The notes: generated by a model not told the origin, from the sequence alone. Positions 16,322 through 25,535 are shown, counted from the stretch's first letter. The stretch is DNA of 64,000 nt from Fibrobacter sp. (GCA_024398875.1 JAKSIJ010000010.1:1-64000); one strand, 5' to 3'. Numbers and translations are program-made.

Positions 16322-18385
16322 TTATTTAGTTACCGTTAGGACAACGTCGTCTGTGGCGATGCAACGGACAGCATAACCAAAGTTCTTTTTATATGTCTGG
16401 TTCTTGAGGTCGTTAGGTTTAAAATACCACATATATGCATCTTGTGAGCTACCAGTGGATTCTGTAGAAGTCCAGTAGCGGGCATATTCATCATCCTTGT
16501 AACCGGTATCGCCCCATTCTCCCGTAGGCATTCCATTAAAACCAGTTGAATTATTACAATACCTTGCGTAAGTCCCCCAATCGCCACTTGCATCGCACAA
16601 AGATATTTGGGTATTGCTATTAAACAAGGAACTCATTTGATCGTTGGAAGGCAACGCCCATCCTTCGGGGCATGCAACCATTGCGGCATCATAGGTATAC
16701 AAGCGTCCGGAATCCTCACAATCATCATCAGGGCATTTAGCTCTCGAAAGCGGCTCTGTTTCTGTGCCGCCGTAACGCAGGTCGTCTGCCATCCAGATTA
16801 CTCCGCCAATTACGGTAATTCGATAGGCGGCATTATCGCGACTGTCCACAAAGGCATTGCATTCGTCACAGCCATCGGCTGTTGTGATATTGAATTCGCT
16901 GTCTGCAGAGTTGATTTCGAATGAAGAGGAGCTTTGGGCAAAAGATGAGGAACTGGAAGTCAGACTGGAACTAGAAGAGGAAACTTCATTAGACGAGGAA
17001 GACGATTTGGAATGAGGCACGTCCTTCTTTTCCGTCAATTCAATTGTACCGTCCGCAATGCATCGTACTGCATAACTGTAATCTTTTCGGAATGTCTGAC
17101 TTAATACATCACTGGTGTAATCGCCGAAATACGATTCCCAGGCGCTATTCTCATCGTATTCCGTGGAAGTCCAGTAGCGAGCGTAATTATCATCCTTGAA
17201 ATTTTCCCCATTAAATTCGCCAGTTGGAATAGCGGAAAATCCATACGAATCATATCCGATACCACTCCAGCCGTACTGCGCTTTCAAGGCAGCGGCAATA
17301 CTAGAATAGAGGTTTACAGAAGATAGGTAACTAATGAAGTCTTGCCATTCGCGATGTTCCGGTAGATGGAACCCTTCAGGACATGCTCCTTGATGGGGAT
17401 ATTCTATTCTTGATTCGCAGGCATTGCCGGAATCACATAAGGACTCATTCATTGCGGCAGCAAAGGTATACAGATATCCATCATTGTTGCAATCTTCATT
17501 AGCAGAACATCGGATATATACATCAAAGTTAGGAGTCTTGTATCTCAGGTCTTCGGCCATCCAAATGTAATCGCCGATTTCTGTGACGCGATAAATGTTT
17601 CCGTCACGCTTGTCCTTGAATGCATTGCAACCATCGCATTTCCTTATAAGAGTGCCGGTGGGAATGATGGGATGTTCGGCGGAAGAAGATATGCTAGAGG
17701 ATGAATTTTCTTTAGAAGATGAAGATTTGTTTTCGTCATTGGAATCTGAAGATATTGACATTTCTTTGGAACTGGATGACCTATTCTCAGAACTAGATGA
17801 CATTTTTTTGGAATTGGATGACATTTCTTCGGAACTGGATGGCATATCTTCGGAACTGGACGATTCCTCTTCGGATTCGGCGATAACATTCCTATAATAG
17901 GCAGTTTCACCTTCTATTTTGCAGAGGCATCCATCCAGGGTCCATTCCCTACCTTTTGCAATCAAGGGTTCCATATCTCCGGCGGTACCCAGCTTGAAGC
18001 TGCAATCAGTGATTTCGGCCCAGATGTGCATGTATCTCTGTTCCGTTATGACTTTTATATCATAGCGTTTGTTGGAATCATCATATTCGGCTGAGGTGCA
18101 TCTTGCATAGAATGCAAGCTGATATCCCATATATTCGGTAATCTGGTCACAGACATATTCGCTCAGATATTCGTTGCCAGAAAGATCGGATTCCCAGGAA
18201 TCGTCTTCTGAAATATCAAATACATCAAGGCACCGTTCGTTGAATTCTTCTTCTGTCGGGCCAGATGAACTGGACAAGTCGGAATCTGCAGAGGAACCGG
18301 AATCGCTGCCACAGGCAGACAAGACAAGGCTTGCAAAGCAAGTACATGTCAACATCGCAAAAGTTGAATATTTCATAAAGGCCAT
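16322..18385 (-). CDS. Lipoprotein with two FISUMP (Fibrobacter major paralogous) domains
   Basis: 687 residues; ATG 18385 has AAGGA five bases upstream. Signal peptide with lipobox LSAC (Cys24). Residues about 30-160 form a cysteine-containing domain of unknown type, then a Ser/Glu-rich linker (about 170-240, repeated SSSE units). The first FISUMP domain covers about 247-445: CDGCNAFKDKRDGNIYRVTEIG, WMAEDLRY, CPEGFHLP, WTSTEYDE and a YAVRCI end. A second Ser-rich linker follows (about 455-490), then the second FISUMP domain (about 502-687) with the same blocks. These domains are abundant in Fibrobacter cell-surface proteins (TIGR02145); they resemble formylglycine-enzyme/lectin-like folds, but the role is unproven. 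Probably surface-exposed; the serine linkers may be glycosylated. Confidence 0.9.
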   Translation of the reverse strand: MAFMKYSTFAMLTCTCFASLVLSACGSDSGSSADSDLSSSSGPTEEEFNERCLDVFDISEDDSWESDLSGNEYLSEYVCDQITEYMGYQLAFYARCTSAEYDDSNKRYDIKVITEQRYMHIWAEITDCSFKLGTAGDMEPLIAKGREWTLDGCLCKIEGETAYYRNVIAESEEESSSSEDMPSSSEEMSSNSKKMSSSSENRSSSSKEMSISSDSNDENKSSSSKENSSSSISSSAEHPIIPTGTLIRKCDGCNAFKDKRDGNIYRVTEIGDYIWMAEDLRYKTPNFDVYIRCSANEDCNNDGYLYTFAAAMNESLCDSGNACESRIEYPHQGACPEGFHLPEHREWQDFISYLSSVNLYSSIAAALKAQYGWSGIGYDSYGFSAIPTGEFNGENFKDDNYARYWTSTEYDENSAWESYFGDYTSDVLSQTFRKDYSYAVRCIADGTIELTEKKDVPHSKSSSSSNEVSSSSSSLTSSSSSFAQSSSSFEINSADSEFNITTADGCDECNAFVDSRDNAAYRITVIGGVIWMADDLRYGGTETEPLSRAKCPDDDCEDSGRLYTYDAAMVACPEGWALPSNDQMSSLFNSNTQISLCDASGDWGTYARYCNNSTGFNGMPTGEWGDTGYKDDEYARYWTSTESTGSSQDAYMWYFKPNDLKNQTYKKNFGYAVRCIATDDVVLTVTK

Positions 18386-18640
18386 GGTTCCTTGCTCCGC
18401 TTAATTTGTTTGGGGTAAAGATACAATGAATATAAAAATAAACCGCAGTTCAGGGTAATTCATGTTGTGTTGGTATTATGGATTTCAATATTTATGAGGG
18501 AAAATGGCAGGCTTTAAAGGGAAAAGAGGAAAAATTATATCTGCGACGAGTGTGTTTTTCTATTTTAAGAGTATTGGGTCGTGTCCCCGCTAGTGTGGAA
18601 TAGCGGCAGGTCGCGATGATAAACAGTGTCGAGGTAATTT

Positions 18641-20233
18641 ATGTCTGTTGCAATGCAAGATGTGATGCGTGAATCTGGTGTGGCTTTTGGTACCAGCGGT
18701 GCCCGCGGTCTCGTGACTGCGATGACGGACCGTGTGTGCTACGTGTATACGCGTGCCTTCATCAAGTATTGTGAGGCGAGCTATAAATGTGAACATACCA
18801 TCGCCATCGCCGGCGATTTGCGCCCTAGCACCGGACGGATTTTGCAGAGCCTGGTGAAGGCTAGTCAGGATGCCGGCTGGAAGGTCATCTATTGCGGTCG
18901 CATTCCAAGCCCCGCCATTGCGCTTTACGGACTGGACAAGCATCTCCCTACCATCATGGTAACGGGGAGCCACATTCCCGCCGATAGAAACGGCATCAAG
19001 TTCAACCATCCCAATGGTGAGATTACCAAGGCCGACGAGCAGGGAATTGTGAGCCAGAGCGTTGATTTTGATGAAGGTATTTTTGATGGGGTTGGCATGT
19101 TGAAGTCATCTCCGGAATTGCCCGCAGTGGAAACTGAGGCGGAAGAAAATTACTGCAAGCGCTATCCTGAATTTTTTGGAAGTGATGCGCTTCACGGACT
19201 TACCATCGGTGTGTATCAGCATTCTGCCGTAGGCCGCGATATTGTTGTCCGCGTTCTAGAAAGTTTGGGCGCGACAGTGAAGCCTTTTGGCCGGAGCGAG
19301 ACCTTTGTGCCTGTGGATACGGAGGCCATCCGCAAGGAAGATGAGGAATTGGCAAGGGAATTCACCCACAAGGATTATGTGGATGCGATTTTCAGTACCG
19401 ATGGCGATAGCGACCGCCCGCTTTTGGCAGACGATGCAGGCATGTGGCTCCGCGGCGATGTCCTCGGGATTTTGGCTGCACAGGCCCTCGGCATTAGCCG
19501 CATTGCAACGCCGGTGAGCTGCAACACTTCTCTCGAGAAAAGCGGCAGCTTCGAAAAGATTTGCCGCACCCGCATCGGGAGCCCCTACGTTATCGCTGGC
19601 ATGGAAAGCTTGGTTGGTGATACTACCTCTGGCGCAGCTGCCGCGGGCCCGACAGTTGCGGGCTATGAAGCTAATGGCGGTTTCCTCCTGCAAACATCTC
19701 TTTCTCGGGCAGATGCCTCGGGCGCTGTTCGCACGCTCAAAGCCCTCCCGACTCGGGACGCGCTTCTCCCCATGATTGCCGTGATGGTGAAGGTGCACGA
19801 CGAAAAATGCTGCGTGGTGGACCTGCTTCGCAAACTCCCGAAGCGCTTTACCGTCAGCGACCGCCTCAAAGAATTCCCGACGGAAATTTCTAAGGCAAAG
19901 CTTGCAGAAATTCGGGACCAGAAGCTGGGCGAAAAATTGTTTGGTGAACTCACCAAGAAGCCGCTGAAGTTCGCGAAATCCGCCACAGCCTCTGCCAGCA
20001 ATAAAACTGCTGCGGCCTCTGCCGACGATAAAGCTGCTTCTCTCCAGGGCAAAATCGTCAGCCTCAATGAGGTGGACGGCTACCGCATGGAATTTGATTC
20101 TGGCGACATCATTCACCTGCGCCCCAGCGGCAACGCTCCGGAATTCCGCTGCTATGTGGAAACAGAAACCCGCGAGCGCAGCGCAGAACTTTTGGCCGAT
20201 TGCCTCAAGATTATGGAAGGCTGGCGGAAGTAA
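18641..20233 (+). CDS. Phosphohexomutase (phosphoglucomutase/phosphomannomutase family)
   Basis: 530 residues; GAGG lies seven bases before the ATG. It has the four-domain layout of the alpha-D-phosphohexomutase family: GTSGARG near residue 17 (substrate phosphate), the active serine in VTGSHIPADRNG (Ser about 110), metal loop DGDSDRP (about 255-261), sugar loop GYEANGG (about 342-348) and the C-terminal phosphate loop RPSGNAPEFR (about 490-500). It interconverts hexose 1- and 6-phosphates for glycogen, envelope or nucleotide-sugar synthesis. An insertion rich in Ala, Lys and Ser (about 445-470) precedes the last domain. The specificity between glucose and mannose cannot be decided here. It is followed closely by the PorV/PorQ-like gene. 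Confidence 0.9.
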   Translation: MSVAMQDVMRESGVAFGTSGARGLVTAMTDRVCYVYTRAFIKYCEASYKCEHTIAIAGDLRPSTGRILQSLVKASQDAGWKVIYCGRIPSPAIALYGLDKHLPTIMVTGSHIPADRNGIKFNHPNGEITKADEQGIVSQSVDFDEGIFDGVGMLKSSPELPAVETEAEENYCKRYPEFFGSDALHGLTIGVYQHSAVGRDIVVRVLESLGATVKPFGRSETFVPVDTEAIRKEDEELAREFTHKDYVDAIFSTDGDSDRPLLADDAGMWLRGDVLGILAAQALGISRIATPVSCNTSLEKSGSFEKICRTRIGSPYVIAGMESLVGDTTSGAAAAGPTVAGYEANGGFLLQTSLSRADASGAVRTLKALPTRDALLPMIAVMVKVHDEKCCVVDLLRKLPKRFTVSDRLKEFPTEISKAKLAEIRDQKLGEKLFGELTKKPLKFAKSATASASNKTAAASADDKAASLQGKIVSLNEVDGYRMEFDSGDIIHLRPSGNAPEFRCYVETETRERSAELLADCLKIMEGWRK

Positions 20234-20269
20234 TTTCGCGAAACCGTATTTTTTTTATCTTGATAAAAA

Positions 20270-21190
20270 ATGTTGAAGAAACTTCTCATTCTCTTTGTAG
20301 CGCTTAGCTCTCTCGCATTTGCCGAGGGCCGTTACTGGAATGTGGGCCTGGGCGGCACCACCATGAAGTTTCTTTCCATGTCTGTTTCACCGCGAATGGC
20401 AGGCCTTTCTGGTGCAGGCGTCGCTGACCCTGGCCGCGCCTCGGAAGTGACCCGCAATCCTTTGGCCATGAGCGTCGTGAACGAGGCGGAATTCGGCATC
20501 AACCAGATGATTTTTGGTGAAGGTGGCGCCGACAATTTCATCTCCCTCTATTACGGGCTTCCACTTCTGGAAAAATTCACTGCCGCATTTGGTCTTGAAT
20601 TCCTGGGCTACGACGACATTGAGGGTCGCGACGAAAACGGTCTTAAGACTGCAGACTATTCCGCCTACGCTTGGGCGGGCCAGGCAGGTTTTGGCAGCCG
20701 GAATAAAGTTTTCAACTGGGCCGCTACCGCACGATTTGCATATCAGACCATCGACGACGAATCCGCATTCGTCATCGTGGGCGACATTGGCGGTTCCTAC
20801 AAAGTCGTGCGCTATCTCGCCTTTGGCGCAACCCTCACCAACGTGGGCTATGCAAGTCCCTATGACGATGTGGACGAATCCGCCCCTATGGCACTGCAAG
20901 CGGGCATCACGGGAATCCTCCCGCTGTTTGACCGCTGGGAAATTCACGCTTCTGCCGATGCCTACCGCCGCGCAGATTATGAAGATCCCGAATGGCGCTT
21001 TGGCGGCGAAGTCACCTATCTCGAATTCCTCATGCTCCGGGTGGGTTACGCCATCCGGCCCCAAACCGAAGACGGCATCAGCTGTGGCATCGGCATGACG
21101 TTTGGCATGATTGTGATGGATTACGGCTATAGCCCGCGGCCTGCATTTGAGGGCGGAAATCACTACCTGAGCCTCGGCCTAAGATTCTAG
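20270..21190 (+). CDS. PorV/PorQ-family outer-membrane beta-barrel protein
   Basis: 306 residues with signal peptide 1-18 (cleavage after AFA). The N-terminus carries MAGLSGAGVADPGRASEVTRNP, typical of PorV/PorQ (UPF0164) proteins, then alternating strands to a C-terminal HYLSLGLRF ending in Phe. Such proteins are outer-membrane barrels; some members act in type IX secretion, but nothing else of that system is visible here. The last 12 bases overlap the end of the convergent sigma-54 activator gene. It starts 36 bases after the mutase, so the two may be co-transcribed. Confidence 0.75.
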   Translation: MLKKLLILFVALSSLAFAEGRYWNVGLGGTTMKFLSMSVSPRMAGLSGAGVADPGRASEVTRNPLAMSVVNEAEFGINQMIFGEGGADNFISLYYGLPLLEKFTAAFGLEFLGYDDIEGRDENGLKTADYSAYAWAGQAGFGSRNKVFNWAATARFAYQTIDDESAFVIVGDIGGSYKVVRYLAFGATLTNVGYASPYDDVDESAPMALQAGITGILPLFDRWEIHASADAYRRADYEDPEWRFGGEVTYLEFLMLRVGYAIRPQTEDGISCGIGMTFGMIVMDYGYSPRPAFEGGNHYLSLGLRF

Positions 21191-22165
21191 ATTCCATTTT
21201 CGGATTTGGCTGTCCACGCAGCCGCGGCTGATGCCAAGTTCCGAGGCCGTCTGCGACTTGTTCCCGTTGTATTTGACCAAGGTTTCCCGAAGCACATTCC
21301 ACGATGGAGGAGTGGTGCGCGGTTTTCGGGCTGAAGAAAAGTTTTTTGAGTAAATGGGTTGGCCACAGGTCGTCGAGGAATTTCGGGCAAAATTCGTCGC
21401 GACTTGGGCCGCAAATTCCTCCGCTAAAATTTCTTCTAGCGAGATGCCGTGGCGCTTCAAAAGTTGATACCGCAGCAGCACATTTTTCAGTTGTCGGATG
21501 TTTCCTGGCCATGTGAATTTTTGCAACAAATTAATTTCCGCGGCGGTTATATCCATATTTTCCTTTCCGCAAATTTCGTGCCAAACATCTCTCGCCACCT
21601 CTGGGAAATCAGCTCTTTCCCGCAGGGGAGGGATTTCGATGGGGAAGGTGTTGATGCGGTAGAACAAATCCTCCCGAAACCTTCCCTGGGCCATTTCCGC
21701 CTGCAGGTTTCGATTGGTGGCGCAGATCAGCCGGAAGTTCACGGAAATGGCCCGGGCGCTCCCTACAGGCAGTACGGCTTTTTCTTGCAGTATCCGCAGC
21801 AGCTTTCCTTGGCAGCTCAGAGGCAGCTCGCCGATTTCATCCAGAAATAAAGTGCCGCCTTCGGCCGCACGCACCACTCCCAGCTGGTCCATACTAGCGC
21901 CCGTGAAGGACCCGCGCTTGGCGCCTTCTAGGATGCTTTCCATCAGACCCGTAGCGATTGCGGCGCAGTTCAGTGCAATAAAAGGCCCGCGCTCCCGCGG
22001 TCCCGACCGATGGACGAACCGCGCCGCCACTTCTTTGCCGGCTCCCGATTCCCCCAGCAAAAGCACCGGGACATCGGAGCCCGCCACAATTCTTAACATC
22101 TCCTTCGAATCCTTCATCACTTCTCCCGATAAGGCCCGAGCTACATTGCCCGAATTGCCTATCAT
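21179..22165 (-). CDS. Sigma-54-dependent transcriptional activator without sensor domain
   Basis: 328 residues. The AAA+ domain begins almost at the N-terminus: Walker A GESGAGKE (38-45), FIALNCAAI, the sigma-54 loop GSFTGA in place of the usual GAFTGA, Walker B GGTLFLDEIGELP (about 104-116), and the arginine-finger region FREDLFYRIN. A Fis-type helix-turn-helix closes the protein (about 285-325, NKSQTASELGISRGCVDSQI). There is no receiver, PAS or GAF domain, so control must come from another protein, as for PspF. Target genes would have -24/-12 promoters. The serine in the sigma-54 loop is unusual. The 3' end overlaps the PorV/PorQ-like gene by 12 bases. Confidence 0.88.
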   Translation of the reverse strand: MIGNSGNVARALSGEVMKDSKEMLRIVAGSDVPVLLLGESGAGKEVAARFVHRSGPRERGPFIALNCAAIATGLMESILEGAKRGSFTGASMDQLGVVRAAEGGTLFLDEIGELPLSCQGKLLRILQEKAVLPVGSARAISVNFRLICATNRNLQAEMAQGRFREDLFYRINTFPIEIPPLRERADFPEVARDVWHEICGKENMDITAAEINLLQKFTWPGNIRQLKNVLLRYQLLKRHGISLEEILAEEFAAQVATNFARNSSTTCGQPIYSKNFSSARKPRTTPPSWNVLRETLVKYNGNKSQTASELGISRGCVDSQIRKWNLES

Positions 22166-22238
22166 GTCAACCCCATATCCTTATAGACGCTTTTTTCATC
22201 CAAAATCCACACCCTAAAATCAATTTTTTTATATTTGT

Positions 22239-22367
22239 GCCGCCTCGAGAAATCTCGGGGGAACATAACCAAAGTGGCTGGCTTAGATGGGTAGGCTTGA
22301 GCGGTGCCCCGAACGGGGTGCGAATCGTGAGGAAAGCGGTTCTGCTTGAAGTCGAGAGGTCGGCGGC
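22239..22367 (+). promoter_or_regulatory. Structured leader upstream of aspartokinase, possible riboswitch-like element
   Basis: GCCGCC at 22239-22244 is complementary to GGCGGC at 22362-22367 and can close a multibranch structure. Inside are the hairpins CGAG-AAAT-CTCG (22246-22257), GTGCCCC-GAAC-GGGGTGC (about 22302-22319) and AAGC-GGTTCT-GCTT (about 22334-22347). The closing helix ends two bases before the AAAGGG ribosome-binding site of the ATG at 22381. I could not match it to the lysine riboswitch or another known class. Confidence 0.4.
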
Positions 22368-22380
22368 CCAAAGGGATAAA

Positions 22381-23700
22381 ATGTCAAGAATCGTATGTAA
22401 ATTCGGTGGCTCTTCCGTCGCAGACGCAGGGCAGTTCAAGAAAATCAAGGCTATCGTGGAGGCAGACAAGAGCCGCAAGGTGATTGTGGTTTCTGCTCCT
22501 GGTAAGAGGAATCCCAAGGAAACCAAGCTCACGGACCTCCTCTACAGCACTTATGACCTCGCAAGCAAGGGGCTCGACTTCTCCACGCCGTGGAATCTCA
22601 TCCGCACCCGCTACGAAGAAATCTGCAAGGATCTCGGTCTCGATAATAAGCTTTCTGAAGACCTGGATAGCCTGGAAGACAAACTCAAGAACCATCCGGA
22701 AACCATCAGCACCGATTTTCTGGTGAGTCGCGGCGAATTCCTCTGCGCACGCCTTATGGCGAAGTATCTGGGCGCAAACTTCGTGGATAGCTACCCACTC
22801 ATCACTTTCGATGACAAGTACCGCATCGCTCCCAAGACTTATGACGAAATCGCCAAGGTGCTGGGCGACGAAAATCAGCTTTACGTTTTGCCAGGCTTCT
22901 ATGGCTCTAACCTCCGCGGCGAAGTGAAGACCTTCAGCCGTGGCGGCTCTGACATCACGGGTGCCATCCTTGCAAATGGCATCAATGCCTGCAAGTATGA
23001 AAACTGGACCGATGTTTCGGGCATGCTCATGGCAGACCCGCGCATCGTGGAAAATCCGCAGCCCATCGAGTACGTCTCTTACCGCGAAATCCGTGAGCTG
23101 GCCTATTCTGGCGCAAGCGTTTTGCACGATGAATCCATCGCTCCTTGCCGCGCGAAGAAGATTCCTATCAACATCCGCAACACGAACCGTCCGGAAGATG
23201 CGGGCACCATCATCGGCCCCACTCCGGAAGAAACCAAGCTCCCCATTACCGGCGTTGCAGGCCGTAAGGGCTTCTCCATGATTTACATCGAGAAGTCCAT
23301 GATGAACAAGGAAGTTGGCTTTGGTCGCCGCGTGCTGGCTGTTCTTGAAAGCGAAGGTCTTTCTTACGAACTATGCCCCAGTGCTATTGACTCCATGAGC
23401 ATCGTGGTGGATACCAAGGCTCTGGATGCCGTGCAGGATGTCGTGTTGGAAGACATCACTCAACAAATGCGCCCTGACCGCATCAAGATTTTCCCGGGCA
23501 TCTCCCTCATTGCGACTGTCGGCCACGGCATGACGAACAAGATTGGTGTGTGCGCAAAGCTCTTCACCGCTCTTGCCGAAAACAACGTGAACGTCCGCAT
23601 TGTGGACCAGGGGTCTTCCCAGATTAATATCATCACCGGTGTGGATGAGGCCGATACCGAGAAGGCCATCAAGGCCATCTATGGCGCTTTCATGAAGTAA
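22381..23700 (+). CDS. Aspartate kinase
   Basis: 439 residues from ATG 22381, the codon following AAAGGG; the frame is open further upstream to 22237, but that part is the structured leader. Kinase motifs: VCKFGGSSVAD at the N-terminus, VVVSAPGKRNPKETKLTDLL, GFYGSNLRGEVKTFSRGGSD (about 165-184) and the DVSGMLMADPRIV loop. Two ACT domains fill the C-terminal 140 residues (FSMIYIEKSMMN, then GVCAKLFTALAENNVNVRIV), which normally bind lysine or threonine for feedback control. It catalyses the first step from aspartate to lysine, threonine, methionine and diaminopimelate. Monofunctional, with no homoserine dehydrogenase domain. Confidence 0.93.
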   Translation: MSRIVCKFGGSSVADAGQFKKIKAIVEADKSRKVIVVSAPGKRNPKETKLTDLLYSTYDLASKGLDFSTPWNLIRTRYEEICKDLGLDNKLSEDLDSLEDKLKNHPETISTDFLVSRGEFLCARLMAKYLGANFVDSYPLITFDDKYRIAPKTYDEIAKVLGDENQLYVLPGFYGSNLRGEVKTFSRGGSDITGAILANGINACKYENWTDVSGMLMADPRIVENPQPIEYVSYREIRELAYSGASVLHDESIAPCRAKKIPINIRNTNRPEDAGTIIGPTPEETKLPITGVAGRKGFSMIYIEKSMMNKEVGFGRRVLAVLESEGLSYELCPSAIDSMSIVVDTKALDAVQDVVLEDITQQMRPDRIKIFPGISLIATVGHGMTNKIGVCAKLFTALAENNVNVRIVDQGSSQINIITGVDEADTEKAIKAIYGAFMK

Positions 23701-23742
23701 AATCGCGACGACCATCGCGCACTCTACAGAGCCGTGATTCAC

Positions 23743-23776
23743 TAAAAAAAGAGCAGCTTTTTAGCTGCTCTTTTTA
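23743..23776. terminator. Bidirectional terminator between aspartokinase and a convergent lipoprotein gene
   Basis: AAAGAGCAGC-TTTTTA-GCTGCTCTTT, a perfect ten-pair stem, with A-run before and T-run after, so it works in both directions. Confidence 0.9.
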
Positions 23777-24697
23777 CAAGTACAGCGAAACGCCGCCAGT
23801 GGCGCCCCAGTGCCAGCCCTCAAATTCTCCAAGCATATTGCTTGCGCCGGCGTGGACTTCCACCATTTTGCTGATGCGGTAGCCAAACGTAAAGTATTCC
23901 GTAATCACCTTCGGCATGTCTTCTTCTATGTTGCGGAATCCGTAGTAGCTATCGCTAGTGGTGAGTGTCATTACGGGCGTGTAGATGCTTGCGCTGAAGG
24001 TGAGGAACATGGGGCCGTAATAGGCGCTCAGGTAGCCTCCGTAGGTGCCCACAATGGTGGTGGCATCGTCATAGTCCGTGTAATGCTCCTCATAGATTTC
24101 TTTGTCTTCGTCGTCTTGGTAAGCATAAAAATTCGCAGGAAAAACATCCCTATGGCAGCTGTATTTGGTGGCGCGGTAGGTGAGGTGGCGGTATTGGCCC
24201 CACAAACCCAGGGTTGCTCCCATTTCAAAATACTTGGTATTGATTCCAAAGCCCGCGTGTATCAAGGCACCTTGCCGGTATGCGATTCCAAAACTGAACA
24301 TACCGCCTGCATTTTGGTTGATGGTATCTCTTGATGAACCGGATTTGGTAAGGTATTCAATGTCTCCGGAAAAATAGTCCATGTTTTTTCGCACAAAACT
24401 ATCGTGGACTTTTTCTTGCGGCAAATGAATCCTATCGCAACTTCCGAGTTTGCAGCTGGTGCTATTCACACCGTAGCCACCGCGGTGTAGCCCCTCTTCC
24501 TTGTGGATGTTTACGTCCCCGCTGATTCTCCAGTTGCTCTCCCCAGGATTCATATAGCCATTGGCGCCATGCATGTCCGGTGCCGAGGGCACTTCCAGTT
24601 CAAAAGCATTGATGCGGGTGTAGGTACTGCTTGTGCTACATCCGCAGAGCATTGCCACGCCCATCAGCAACGTACATTTCCATCCCAATCTCATCAC
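23774..24697 (-). CDS. Lipoprotein with predicted beta-rich barrel-like domain, unknown function
   Basis: 307 residues. The ATG at 24697 overlaps the TtcA stop (TGATG), so the pair is translationally coupled; the next codon is also ATG. Signal peptide with lipobox MLCGC (Cys20). Six further cysteines are scattered through the protein. The second half has alternating aromatic strands (FSFGIAYRQGALIHAGFGI, FEMGATLGLWGQYRHLTY, VEVHAGASNMLG, GATGGVSLYL at the end), as in outer-membrane barrel-like surface lipoproteins of Fibrobacter. The family is not recognised. Confidence 0.65.
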   Translation of the reverse strand: MMRLGWKCTLLMGVAMLCGCSTSSTYTRINAFELEVPSAPDMHGANGYMNPGESNWRISGDVNIHKEEGLHRGGYGVNSTSCKLGSCDRIHLPQEKVHDSFVRKNMDYFSGDIEYLTKSGSSRDTINQNAGGMFSFGIAYRQGALIHAGFGINTKYFEMGATLGLWGQYRHLTYRATKYSCHRDVFPANFYAYQDDEDKEIYEEHYTDYDDATTIVGTYGGYLSAYYGPMFLTFSASIYTPVMTLTTSDSYYGFRNIEEDMPKVITEYFTFGYRISKMVEVHAGASNMLGEFEGWHWGATGGVSLYL

Positions 24698-25416
24698 AGT
24701 AGGTAATCCATCTTGATGTTTCGCATGCTTTCGAATAAATTAGCTTTTAAGGTAGAGTTCCCCTTGGTGAGGGCCTTGATTTCTTCCCGGATGCTCTTCC
24801 GGTGGCTTCCTTTGGAGAACTCGCAGGTGCAGGTAAACTTCTTGATGTCTGCATCTTCCGCATACTCGATGATTTCGCTCTCTTCGCAGTAGCACAGCGG
24901 GCGAATGATGCTCACGGGATACTTTTCATAAGGTACCATGGGCGGCATCCCGCTGAACTCGCCCTTGTAGAGCATGTTCATCAGGAGGGTCTCCACAATG
25001 TCGTCCATGTGGTGTCCGAGCGCAATCTTGTTGTAGCCGTTCTCTCGTGCGAATTTGATGAGTTCTGTGCGGCGTTGGGTGCTGCACCAGTAGCAGTTCA
25101 GCTTGCGGCCTTCCTTGAGCCTTGCTTCCACCGCCACGTCCTTAAAGAAGAATGGAATCTGCGGATACTGGAGGGCCAGGTCCTCCAAAAATTTCCGCGG
25201 TGTCTTGTCCGCAAAATCGCTCTGGATGTGTATGGCCCCAAGTTCGCAGTTGGGCAAAAACTTCCCCATGCGGCTGGCCAGTTCCATCAGTAGCACGCTG
25301 GAATCCTTACCGCCACTGACGGCAATCAGCACCTTGTCTCCATCCTCAATCAAACCGAAGTCGTGGATGGCCTTGGTAATCTTTTTGCTGATGCGTTTAC
25401 GGATTTGGTTCGGCAT
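24694..25416 (-). CDS. TtcA-family tRNA thiolation enzyme (ATP-PPase)
   Basis: 240 residues. PP-loop SGGKDSSVLLMELASRMG (34-51) binds ATP. NCYWCSTQRR carries the conserved CxxC that holds the iron-sulfur cluster or activated sulfur in the TtcA group, followed by GHHMDDIVETLLMN. A CTCEF element sits near residue 205. Members make 2-thiocytidine in tRNA position 32 or related thiolations. Length is slightly short of E. coli TtcA. The next gene on this strand overlaps by four bases. Confidence 0.8.
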   Translation of the reverse strand: MPNQIRKRISKKITKAIHDFGLIEDGDKVLIAVSGGKDSSVLLMELASRMGKFLPNCELGAIHIQSDFADKTPRKFLEDLALQYPQIPFFFKDVAVEARLKEGRKLNCYWCSTQRRTELIKFARENGYNKIALGHHMDDIVETLLMNMLYKGEFSGMPPMVPYEKYPVSIIRPLCYCEESEIIEYAEDADIKKFTCTCEFSKGSHRKSIREEIKALTKGNSTLKANLFESMRNIKMDYLL

Positions 25417-25504
25417 GGTTTTTGCGGCAGTAGAGTTCTAATAAAAGTTCCAATAAATTTTGCGGCGATAAAGATCTAGGGATTTAAGCAGTGCGCTGTC
25501 TCGA

Positions 25505-25535
25505 AGAAAACAAAAGGGTCCGCAGCGGGACCCTT
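25505..25535 (-). terminator. Terminator of the dnaN unit
   Basis: Read on the minus strand: AAGGGTCC-CGCTGC-GGACCCTT, a perfect eight-pair stem followed by TTGTTTTCTT. It lies 22 bases after the dnaN stop. Confidence 0.85.

Noticed and set aside
17640-17880. Serine-codon repeats in the FISUMP gene as a CRISPR or tandem-repeat array
   Set aside because: The repeats follow codon units and encode a Ser/Glu linker; there are no unique spacers or equal-length repeats.
22200-22380. Lysine riboswitch or a tRNA in the aspartokinase leader
   Set aside because: The conserved lysine-riboswitch core and a complete cloverleaf could not be found, so only an unclassified structured leader is reported.
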